In this document: piece by piece, positions 1-7,188 of the stretch
How positions within the stretch are numbered: the stretch's first letter is position 1
How the letters are laid out: every line of letters starts with the position of its first letter
NCBI GenBank assembly: GCA_964649665.1
Contig: CAZYPU010000004.1
Coordinates: forward strand, 1 to 64,000
Direction: 5' to 3'
Source: CAZYPU01 sp964649665
Lineage (GTDB): Bacteria; Omnitrophota; Gorgyraeia; JABMRN01; RBG-13-46-9
DNA length: 64,000 nucleotides
Position numbers and translations under genes: made by a program
Notes under the pieces: generated by a model
Seen by the model: only the letters and a program-made list of their open reading frames with translations
The model's database searches: none
Told to the model about the DNA's origin: nothing

Positions 1-1059
1 GCTTCCTGTTACGGGCCGACCCGAAACCCATGGGATCTGGAACGGATACCGGGAGGATCGAGCGGCGGCTCGGCATGCGCCGTTGCGGTGGGGATGGTAC
101 CGATGGCGCTTGGTTCGGATACGGGCGGCTCCATAAGGCAGCCCGCGGCGCTTTGCGGGATTGTGGGTATGAAGCCTACTTACGGCAGAGTTTCACGTTA
201 CGGTTTGATCGCCTTTGCCTCCAGCCTCGACCAGATCGGGCCACTCGCGGGGAATGTAAGCGATTGCGCCAAACTTCTTAATGTGATTTCCGGTTACGAC
301 GAGATGGATTCGACGTCCGCAAAGGTTCCCGTTCCTGATTTTACAAAATCTCTTGTCAACGACGTTAAAAAAATAAAAATAGGCATACCGAAAGAGTATT
401 TTCCCGAAGGCGGCATGGACCGGGCCGTGGAAAAGGCCGTTTCGGATTCCACTGATACCCTCAAAGCCCTGGGTGCCGAGCTTGTCGATATCAGCCTGCC
501 GCACACCCACTACGCGGTGAGCTGCTATTATATAATCGCTCCGGCGGAAGCAAGCTCCAACCTCGCCCGTTTTGACGGCGATCAGTACGGATTGAGGGAA
601 GAAGCGAAAAATATAATTGATATGTACACAAGGACACGCACAAAAGGTTTCGGCGAAGAAGTTAAAAGGAGGATACTCCTGGGGACGTATTCCCTTTCCA
701 GCGGCTATTATGACGCCTACTATTTGAAAGCGATGAAAGTAAGGACCATGATTAAAAACGACTTCCTGGAGGCCTTTAAAGCATGCGATTGCATTTTGAC
801 GCCGACGACTCCTACGCCGGCGTTTAAAATAGGCGAAAAAGCCGGCGACCCGCTCAGCATGTATCTATCGGACATATTTACGATACCGGCGAACCTGGCG
901 GGCATTCCCGGAGTGTCCATACCATGCGGATTCACAAAAAATAATTTACCCATAGGCCTGCAGCTTCTAGCGAAACCGTTCGCCGAGGAGACGCTTATAA
1001 GGGTCGCGCATACGTTTGAACAAAATACGGATTTTCATAAACGCAAACCGAAGATATGA
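1..1059 (+). CDS. gatA: GatA, Asp/Glu-tRNA amidotransferase subunit A (3' part)
   Basis: The 5' end lies outside the window; the frame is open from base 1. GatA is the glutaminase subunit of GatCAB, which hydrolyses glutamine to ammonia used to amidate mischarged Glu-tRNA(Gln) or Asp-tRNA(Asn) in the cytoplasm. The amidase signature is visible near the start of the fragment: GGSSGGSA (window residues 18-25) and SDTGGSIRQPA with the nucleophilic Ser at residue 44. The catalytic Lys of the Ser-cisSer-Lys triad should lie upstream. The stop overlaps the gatB start (ATGA), so the two are translationally coupled. Confidence 0.97.
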   Translation, partial: ASCYGPTRNPWDLERIPGGSSGGSACAVAVGMVPMALGSDTGGSIRQPAALCGIVGMKPTYGRVSRYGLIAFASSLDQIGPLAGNVSDCAKLLNVISGYDEMDSTSAKVPVPDFTKSLVNDVKKIKIGIPKEYFPEGGMDRAVEKAVSDSTDTLKALGAELVDISLPHTHYAVSCYYIIAPAEASSNLARFDGDQYGLREEAKNIIDMYTRTRTKGFGEEVKRRILLGTYSLSSGYYDAYYLKAMKVRTMIKNDFLEAFKACDCILTPTTPTPAFKIGEKAGDPLSMYLSDIFTIPANLAGIPGVSIPCGFTKNNLPIGLQLLAKPFAEETLIRVAHTFEQNTDFHKRKPKI

Positions 1060-2492
1060 ATAAATACGAAACAGTAATAGGCCTGGAGGTGCACGCCCAC
1101 CTTTTGACGGAGAGTAAGGCCTTTTGCGCGTGCAGCACGAAATTCGGGCTGCCGCCGAATAGCTCAACATGCCCCGTGTGCCTGGGACTTCCGGGCGTTT
1201 TACCTGTTTTGAACGAAAAGGCGTTCCTTTATGCGCTAAAAACGGCGCTTGCCTTAAATTGTAAGATACGGGGGCTGATAAAATTTGACAGAAAAAATTA
1301 TTATTACCCCGACCTGCCGAAAAATTTCCAAATATCCCAGTACGATAAACCGCTCGCGTACGCCGGTTTCGCCGAAATCGAGCACGGAGGCAAAAAAAAG
1401 AAAATAAGAATAAACAGGGTTCACCTCGAGGAAGATGCCGGAAAATTAATACATGACGCCCGGAAGGCTGCAAGCTACATCGACTTGAACCGGACAGGCG
1501 TGCCGCTTCTTGAAATCGTAACCGAGCCGGATATGCGTTCGCCGGAAGAAGCCTCTGCCTATCTCCAGAGTCTAAAGGCCGTATTGCTTTGCCTGGGGGT
1601 GTCCAACTGCAACATGGAGGAGGGGAGCCTGCGATGCGATGCCAATATATCCGTAAGGGCGGCCGGGGAAAAAGCGCTCGGCGTAAAAGCGGAACTGAAG
1701 AACATGAACTCATTTAAGGCTGTGAGGGACGCCCTTTCCTATGAAGCAAAAAGGCAGGCTGAATTATTGCAAAAGGGAGAAAAGGTGGCACAGGAAACGA
1801 GGTTATGGGACGCTGCTAAGGCGATAAGCGTGCCCATGAGGGCAAAAGAAGAAACCCACGACTACCGTTATTTTCCCGAGCCGGACCTGGTCCCGTTTAC
1901 GGTCGAGAAAGGCACAATAGATAAGCTAAAAGGTGAGCTGCCGGAGCTGCCGCAGGCAAAGAAGAAACGTTTTATGTCAGAATACGCAATCGGCGAATAC
2001 GACGCGGACGTATTGACGCGCGATATGGCCGTGGCGGATTTTTTCGAGAAAACGTTCCGATTTGTGAGAAGCCCGAAGGAAATAGCGAACTGGCTTCTGG
2101 GCGACATTGCCTCGATCCTGAAGGAAGGAAGAAGCTCTATCGGCGAAGTGCGCTTTAAGCCGGCGCACCTGGCCGAAATTATCAAGCTGATACAATCAGA
2201 AGAGATTACCGGCAAGATTGCGAAGGAAATCCTGCCGGAAGTTTTTAAAACAGGGGAGGCCCCGAAAAAAATCGTCGAGAAAAAAGGCCTGAAGCAGATA
2301 AAGGACCCAAGTGAACTTACCCCGTTTGTCGAGGCCGTCTTGGCGGAGAATGAAAAATCCGTAAGTGATTATAGAAATGGAAAGAAAGGCGCGCTCACGT
2401 TTCTCGTGGGACAGGTTATGCGCAAGACCGGCGGTAAGGCGAATCCGCAGAAGGTTAACGAAATCCTCGGGAAGAAGCTGGAGGAGGCATAA
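1056..2492 (+). CDS. gatB: GatB, Asp/Glu-tRNA amidotransferase subunit B
   Basis: 478 residues, the usual length. GatB activates the misacylated tRNA with ATP and accepts ammonia channelled from GatA. The N-terminus starts MNKYETVIGLEVHAHL. Four cysteines (C24, C26, C39, C42) form the zinc site seen in one GatB class. The C-terminal part is the YqeY-like tRNA-binding tail. The ATG overlaps the gatA stop, and the end is followed after 1 nt by the protease gene, so this is a gatA-gatB-ctpA transcription unit. gatC is not in the window. Confidence 0.97.
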   Translation: MNKYETVIGLEVHAHLLTESKAFCACSTKFGLPPNSSTCPVCLGLPGVLPVLNEKAFLYALKTALALNCKIRGLIKFDRKNYYYPDLPKNFQISQYDKPLAYAGFAEIEHGGKKKKIRINRVHLEEDAGKLIHDARKAASYIDLNRTGVPLLEIVTEPDMRSPEEASAYLQSLKAVLLCLGVSNCNMEEGSLRCDANISVRAAGEKALGVKAELKNMNSFKAVRDALSYEAKRQAELLQKGEKVAQETRLWDAAKAISVPMRAKEETHDYRYFPEPDLVPFTVEKGTIDKLKGELPELPQAKKKRFMSEYAIGEYDADVLTRDMAVADFFEKTFRFVRSPKEIANWLLGDIASILKEGRSSIGEVRFKPAHLAEIIKLIQSEEITGKIAKEILPEVFKTGEAPKKIVEKKGLKQIKDPSELTPFVEAVLAENEKSVSDYRNGKKGALTFLVGQVMRKTGGKANPQKVNEILGKKLEEA

Positions 2493-2493
2493 G

Positions 2494-3762
2494 ATGGCCA
2501 GATCGAAATTTTTATTTGCAAAGATCGTAGCTTGCGCGTTTTTAGTAGTGTGTGCTTCCGTTTACCTCGGCTGCTCCGGCGGGGGCGCCGCAGACGGCGA
2601 CAGGGAGCTATACAAGCAGGTGGAACTATTTTCTGACGCCGTAACGATTGTCCAGTCGGACTATATAAAAGAGGTGGAGCCGAAGAAACTTGTGTACGGC
2701 GCGCTTGAGGGAATGCTTTCTTCGTTAGACGGCTACAGCCAGTTCATGGATCCTGAAAGCGTCAGAGAGCTGGAGGTTGAGACGAAGGGCGAATTCGGCG
2801 GCCTGGGCCTCGAGATAGGCATAAGAGACGGCATCCTGACCGTCATAGCGCCTTTGGACGGTACGCCCGCCGAAAAGGCGGGGTTGAAATCCGGAGACAA
2901 AATAGTCAGGATAGACGGCGAATCCACAAGGGATATCAAGCTTATGGATGCGGTCGAGAAGTTGCGCGGAAAGCCCCGTACCAAAGTTGAGCTCACAATC
3001 CTGCGCGAGGGCGAGGAAAAGCTGCTGCATTTTGTCGTAGAGCGCAGCATTATAAAGCTTGAGAGCATAAGCGCGGCAAGAGTGATTGAAGGTAAGGTGG
3101 GATACGTACGGCTTACGGAATTTCAGGAAAATACCCCGCAGCAACTCGAAGCGAAACTGAAGGAACTTAAAAAATGCGGCATGCAAGCGCTGATCCTTGA
3201 CTTGCGTAATAATCCCGGCGGGCTTTTAGACGTATCTTTTGAAGTCGCCGAAAAATTTCTGCCTAAAGATGCGGTTGTGGTTTCCCTGGAGAGCCGCCGG
3301 CCGGAACAGAACAAGGTGTATAAATCCCGCGGGAAGAAAAATTTTCTGGATTTTCCCATGGTGGTCATGGTGGACGGCGGCTCGGCAAGCGCCTCGGAGA
3401 TCGTTGCCGGAGCGCTCCAGGATAACCGCAGAGCCATAATTCTGGGCGCCAAGACATTCGGCAAGGGTTCTGTCCAGACGGTTATTTCGCTTAAAGATGG
3501 TTCTGCGGTAAGGCTTACGACCGCGGGTTACCATACGCCCAACGGCCGTTCAATAAACGATAAAGGCATAATTCCGGACGTGAAGGTAGACTTTAAACCG
3601 GAGCTGAAGAAAAAACCCGAGGAAAAAGAAGACGACATCTTTGACAAAGTGGAGGAAAAGCCGAAAGCGGAAGAGGAAATATATTGCGATAATCAGCTGC
3701 AGGCCGCGGTGGACGTGCTCAGGGGGATATTGATTTATTCCGCGGACAAAGATAGTATTTGA
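2494..3762 (+). CDS. ctpA: C-terminal processing peptidase, CtpA/S41 family
   Basis: 422 residues from the ATG at 2494, chosen because a GGAGGAGG ribosome site ends 6 nt upstream; an in-frame extension to 2365 lies inside gatB. The hydrophobic N-terminus ends in VYLGC (Cys27), a non-ideal lipobox, so a lipoprotein or signal-anchored periplasmic protein is likely. A PDZ domain (roughly residues 90-170) precedes the S41 protease core with GGSASASEIVAGAL (Ser) and GAKTFGKGS (Lys), the Ser-Lys dyad of tail-specific proteases. The C-terminus is Lys/Glu-rich. Substrates in this organism are unknown. Confidence 0.93.
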   Translation: MARSKFLFAKIVACAFLVVCASVYLGCSGGGAADGDRELYKQVELFSDAVTIVQSDYIKEVEPKKLVYGALEGMLSSLDGYSQFMDPESVRELEVETKGEFGGLGLEIGIRDGILTVIAPLDGTPAEKAGLKSGDKIVRIDGESTRDIKLMDAVEKLRGKPRTKVELTILREGEEKLLHFVVERSIIKLESISAARVIEGKVGYVRLTEFQENTPQQLEAKLKELKKCGMQALILDLRNNPGGLLDVSFEVAEKFLPKDAVVVSLESRRPEQNKVYKSRGKKNFLDFPMVVMVDGGSASASEIVAGALQDNRRAIILGAKTFGKGSVQTVISLKDGSAVRLTTAGYHTPNGRSINDKGIIPDVKVDFKPELKKKPEEKEDDIFDKVEEKPKAEEEIYCDNQLQAAVDVLRGILIYSADKDSI

Positions 3763-3786
3763 TTTTTTGCGGGAATGAGGTATACT
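3759..3786 (+). promoter_or_regulatory. Sigma70-like promoter of tsaD
   Basis: TTGATT (3759-3764), 16 bp spacer, TATACT (3781-3786). The expected start of transcription falls at or next to the tsaD GTG at 3792, which would give an mRNA with almost no leader. Confidence 0.5.
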
Positions 3787-3791
3787 GAAAG

Positions 3792-4784
3792 GTGATTACT
3801 TTAGGGATCGAAACATCCTGCGACGAGACGGCGGCGGCCGTAGTTCGCGGCGGGCGGGTACGGTCCAGCGTTGTAAGTTCAAGCGTCCCGCTTCACGAGA
3901 AATACGGCGGCGTAATTCCGGAGATAGCGTCAAGGTTTCATATCGAATACATTAATCAGGTGACAAAAAAAGCTTTGAAGAAAGCAGGCGCGCGCCTTAA
4001 AGACCTTGAATTGGTGGCCGTTACCGAAGAGCCCGGGCTTTCCGGTTCTCTTCTCGCGGGCAAGGCGTTTGCAGGGGCGCTTGCTTATTCACTCGGAATA
4101 CCGCTGGTGGCCGTAAACCACCTGAGGGCTCACTTATTCGCGAATTTTTTGGCTAAGAAACCCCCGGATCCGCGGTTTCCTTTTGTCGGCGTAGTTGTTT
4201 CGGGCGGCCACACTAATATATTTGTCTGTAAGTCGTTCAAAGATCTCCGGCTCATCGGGAGAACCAGAGACGACGCAATCGGCGAGGCATTCGATAAAGT
4301 GGCGAAAATCCTGGGCATAGGATACCCCGGTGGCCCGGCGATCGAAAAGTATGCGAGAAGATTTACGAAGAGACGTCCCATTAATTTTCCACGCGTCTAC
4401 CTGGAGGGGGATTCTTTTGATTTTAGTTTAAGCGGAATAAAAACCGCCGTTTTCTATTACGTAAGGGGTAAGAAGTTATCCCGCGGGGAGATTTCCAGAA
4501 TTTCATGGTCGTTCCAGGAGGCGGTTTTTGACGTTCTGGCGGAAAGGCTGGTAAGGGCGTGCAGAAAATTCGGCCTAAAAGAAATTGTTCTGGGCGGCGG
4601 CGTTATCTCGAACAAAAGGCTGCGCGCGAAGCTTGGACACGCCTGCGGAAGACTCGGGTATAAACTTTTTTATCCACCGCCGGCATTATGCCTGGATAAT
4701 GCGGCGATGGTTGCGGGTTTGGGGGAAGTGTTGTACGAGGAGAGTTTTAAAAACGAAACTCACGGGAACCTACGAAGGAGGTAA
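3792..4784 (+). CDS. tsaD: TsaD, tRNA t6A37 threonylcarbamoyltransferase
   Basis: 330 residues. TsaD transfers threonylcarbamoyl to A37 of ANN-decoding tRNAs. The N-terminus MITLGIETSCDETAAAVV is diagnostic, and the iron/metal site NHLRAHLF (His110, His114) and the DNAAMVAGLG motif near the C-terminus are intact. GTG is the only plausible start because the conserved fold begins at residue 2. The stop lies inside the Shine-Dalgarno sequence of the next gene (AAGGAGGTAAG), so tsaD probably leads the following four-gene operon. Confidence 0.96.
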   Translation: MITLGIETSCDETAAAVVRGGRVRSSVVSSSVPLHEKYGGVIPEIASRFHIEYINQVTKKALKKAGARLKDLELVAVTEEPGLSGSLLAGKAFAGALAYSLGIPLVAVNHLRAHLFANFLAKKPPDPRFPFVGVVVSGGHTNIFVCKSFKDLRLIGRTRDDAIGEAFDKVAKILGIGYPGGPAIEKYARRFTKRRPINFPRVYLEGDSFDFSLSGIKTAVFYYVRGKKLSRGEISRISWSFQEAVFDVLAERLVRACRKFGLKEIVLGGGVISNKRLRAKLGHACGRLGYKLFYPPPALCLDNAAMVAGLGEVLYEESFKNETHGNLRRR

Positions 4785-4787
4785 GAA

Positions 4788-5324
4788 ATGGGCCTAAGAA
4801 GAAAAAACGAAGAGCCGAAGGAGAAGATTCTTGACGTAGACGCCAGCATGCAGGGAACGCTCGCGTTTAAGGACCCTGTAAACCTTCGCATTAACGGCAA
4901 GTTCGAAGGCAAACTCCAGACAAAGGGAAGCCTCACGATAGGAGAGCACGCGGTTGTAAAAGCCGACATAATCGGTGAAAACATCATTATCGCCGGCAGG
5001 GTCGAGGGCGATATCGCGGCCGAGAACGCGATAAGACTGATCGCGCCGGCATGCGTTATCGGTAACATAAAAACCCCTGTCCTGAGCGTTGCCGAAGGGG
5101 CGGCCCTGGAGGGCTATTGCAATATGATGCGCGGGGAGAAACCGTCGCAAAGCGATATGGCCACGCTGACGATTGACGAAGTTGCGAAATATCTTGAGGT
5201 GGATAAGGGCATGGTGCGGGAGTGGGCCGATACGGGCAAACTTCCCGCTGTTAAGGAAGGCTCGAAGTGGAAATTCGAAAAAACCAAAATCGAAAACTGG
5301 CTTACGAGTGAGAAAATAAAATAA
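4788..5324 (+). CDS. Bactofilin domain fused to excisionase/MerR-type HTH
   Basis: 178 residues. Residues about 13-115 are a bactofilin (DUF583) right-handed beta-helix: short repeats such as LRINGKFEGKLQTKGSLTIG and IIIAGRVEGDIAAENAIRL. Bactofilins self-assemble into membrane-associated filaments. From about residue 124 follows a typical DNA-binding HTH_17 domain (TLTIDEVAKYLEVDKGMVRE... to KWKFEKTKIENWL). The fusion of a polymerising scaffold to a DNA-binding module is unusual. A strong ribosome site (AAGGAGG) precedes it. The next gene, 3 nt downstream, encodes another HTH_17 protein with a membrane anchor. Function is unknown. Confidence 0.85.
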   Translation: MGLRRKNEEPKEKILDVDASMQGTLAFKDPVNLRINGKFEGKLQTKGSLTIGEHAVVKADIIGENIIIAGRVEGDIAAENAIRLIAPACVIGNIKTPVLSVAEGAALEGYCNMMRGEKPSQSDMATLTIDEVAKYLEVDKGMVREWADTGKLPAVKEGSKWKFEKTKIENWLTSEKIK

Positions 5325-5327
5325 GCA

Positions 5328-5669
5328 ATGCCGGAGAAACTTTTAACGATAAGCGAAACGTCCAGGCTCCTTCGTATTTCCGAGCGGGAAGTAAAGAATC
5401 TTGTGCAAAAAGGGGAGCTGCCAGCTTATCAGGTGGGCGGGCGTTTTTTGCGTTTCCGCAAGGAGCAGATAGAGGCCATTCAAAATGAAATTCTGGTCAA
5501 GGCCGCGGGAAGGTCCGAAAGCCCGGCGAAGGAATTTCCGCGAAACCGGACGGAGGCGACGTATCCCGAATCAATTTCCGATAGGCTCGCAGATTTTTTT
5601 TATTTCAACGATTTTTATATTATCGCCGCCACGATAGCCCTTTTGATCCTGTGGGTTATATTCAAATAG
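5328..5669 (+). CDS. HTH_17 DNA-binding protein with C-terminal membrane anchor
   Basis: 113 residues. Residues 4-52 are an excisionase/MerR-type HTH (LLTISETSRLLRISEREVK, then the GRFLRFRKEQIEAI wing). A polar linker of about 40 residues follows, and the last 20 residues form one hydrophobic helix (DFYIIAATIALLILWVIFK), so the protein should be tail-anchored with its HTH in the cytoplasm. It is not an obvious phage excisionase: no integrase or att site is nearby. With the bactofilin-HTH gene 3 nt upstream it may tie DNA to membrane and scaffold; this is inference. Confidence 0.8.
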   Translation: MPEKLLTISETSRLLRISEREVKNLVQKGELPAYQVGGRFLRFRKEQIEAIQNEILVKAAGRSESPAKEFPRNRTEATYPESISDRLADFFYFNDFYIIAATIALLILWVIFK

Positions 5670-5703
5670 AAACACACCTAAGATCGCAGGGCAGGGAAAG
5701 CTG

Positions 5704-6657
5704 ATGTTGCGAAAAATTGCCGCGTATCTCCTTTTAAGCGTTTGCATTCTCCCGGGAGCGTTTGTTTCGGCTGACACGGTCAGCCTGAAAAGCGGAGAGG
5801 GCGTTAGAGGGAGTATCGTCGAAGAATACAAGGATAGGATTGTTATATCCACTTATGAGGGTGAAAAAGGAATCCTCAAGGAAAATATCCGCGAGATCCT
5901 GTATGACCTGCCCGAGCAGAATCTGGTGAAGCTGGGTGATGCATGTGTGGGCCGCCGCGAATATGAAAAAGCCTATTTTTATTACGAGAAAGCCCATCGC
6001 GCCAATTCGTCGCACCAGATTGCGCGCGATAAGATGAATTATGTAATGGGCTTCCTTTTCCGCAGGCGGGAACAGGACAAGCTGACCGACGTTAAGAGAA
6101 GAAGGGATTTCGATAACTGGCCCCCGCCGCCGGAATCAAAAGAGGACGATTTAGAAAAACAGCTTGAGGATGTTTTCGGGATATGCCTGGACGAGAAAAA
6201 AAACCGGATAGAAATAACGAATGTTCGCAAGCCTTCGATGGCCTTCGCGTCCGGTTTGAGAAGGAACGACGCCCTGATTTCCGTGTGGGGGCGCCTCACG
6301 GGTTACATGTCTATAGAAAGCGTCGCGCGCCTTCTACTGGAGGAGAATTTCGGGGAAGTTAAAATAGGCATCGAACGCGAAATAACGGTGGAAAAGGATG
6401 GGTCTTCCGGCGGGAGTTACACGAATATGTTGGGCGTCAAGCTCGATATGCCCATAGACGGCTTGACCGTTGCCGGCGTGACGCCTGAGGGCAAGGCCGC
6501 AAAGGCCGGCCTCATGAAAGGCGACTTGATTACCGCTGTTTGCGGAGTTTCAACCCGGTATACGCCGCTTAAAAAAGTGATAAAGATGATAGAAAACCGC
6601 CGGCGTGATACCATAGCGTTTACCGCAAGGCGGGAAGTAACTATTTGGAGGAAATAG
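5704..6657 (+). CDS. Secreted protein with SH3/LSM-like strand region and PDZ domains
   Basis: 317 residues. A clear signal peptide (residues 1-23, cut after FVSA) precedes a beta-rich segment (TVSLKSGEGVRGSIVEEYKD) of the type often seen at the start of envelope proteins. A TPR-like helical stretch follows (about 75-115), then a Pro-rich linker and two PDZ-like modules (about 150-225 and 235-310, the second with DGLTVAGVTPEGKAAKAGL and KGDLITAV). No protease domain is present, so it is more likely a periplasmic adaptor than an enzyme. It lies between the HTH-anchor gene and a HAMP membrane protein in one operon. Confidence 0.75.
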   Translation: MLRKIAAYLLLSVCILPGAFVSADTVSLKSGEGVRGSIVEEYKDRIVISTYEGEKGILKENIREILYDLPEQNLVKLGDACVGRREYEKAYFYYEKAHRANSSHQIARDKMNYVMGFLFRRREQDKLTDVKRRRDFDNWPPPPESKEDDLEKQLEDVFGICLDEKKNRIEITNVRKPSMAFASGLRRNDALISVWGRLTGYMSIESVARLLLEENFGEVKIGIEREITVEKDGSSGGSYTNMLGVKLDMPIDGLTVAGVTPEGKAAKAGLMKGDLITAVCGVSTRYTPLKKVIKMIENRRRDTIAFTARREVTIWRK

Positions 6658-6658
6658 C

Positions 6659-7096
6659 ATGGAGCAGAAGCCTTATAGGCGAAAGCATTATATCGTCAGA
6701 AAAAAATTTCAGCTGAAATATGTTGGCCTTATTGTGGCCGCTGTGCTCTTAAGCGTGTTAATCTCCGGGTATACAATATACTATAACTCGTGGGTGCTCT
6801 TGGGCAGCAAGCTGGCGAATGTGTATCCCCAGGGCATGCTCATGCAGATTTTCAGGTCAGTGAACACGAGGCTCGTTGTTACCATGGTCTTTGTTACGAT
6901 GCTTTGCGCGGGAATCGGCATTCTTGCTTCCCACAGAATCGCGGGCCCGGTCTTCCATATGATAAGATTTTTGGGCAGCGTAACCAACGGCGACTACAGC
7001 AAGAGGCTTCACCTCAGGAAAAAGGATGAACTGCAGGACCTGGCCGAGGCCATAAATAAGCTGGTGGATAAGTTGGAAAGCGAAAAAAAAACTTGA
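6659..7096 (+). CDS. HAMP-domain inner membrane protein without output domain
   Basis: 145 residues with a good ribosome site (GGAGG). TM1 is about residues 22-43 and TM2 about 72-93, with a short periplasmic loop of about 28 residues between them. A HAMP linker (SHRIAGPVFHMIRFLGSVTNGDY ... KKDELQDLAEAINKL) ends the protein, and no kinase, methyl-accepting or cyclase domain follows before the stop. It could be a regulatory partner acting by HAMP-HAMP pairing. It is the last gene of the tsaD-bactofilin operon; the polA promoter overlaps its stop. Confidence 0.8.
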   Translation: MEQKPYRRKHYIVRKKFQLKYVGLIVAAVLLSVLISGYTIYYNSWVLLGSKLANVYPQGMLMQIFRSVNTRLVVTMVFVTMLCAGIGILASHRIAGPVFHMIRFLGSVTNGDYSKRLHLRKKDELQDLAEAINKLVDKLESEKKT

Positions 7097-7120
7097 CAAG
7101 CGTATTTTACTGTGATAATC
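7092..7120 (+). promoter_or_regulatory. Sigma70-like promoter of polA operon
   Basis: TTGACA (7092-7097) and TAATCT (7115-7120) with a 17 bp spacer; GATAAT at 7113-7118 is an alternative -10. It lies at the very end of the HAMP gene and would leave a leader of about 60 nt before polA. Confidence 0.65.
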
Positions 7121-7188
7121 TGATGACGGAAAGCATAATACCCTTCCTAGTTTATTAACCGAGAAGCCAAACCAGATGCTTTTTATCC

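Noticed and set aside
967..1713. 248-codon minus-strand open frame opposite gatA/gatB
   Set aside because: Shadow of gatB; no start context and no conserved motif.
5328..5669. Phage excisionase
   Set aside because: The HTH is of excisionase type, but there is a membrane anchor and no integrase, att site or other phage gene nearby.
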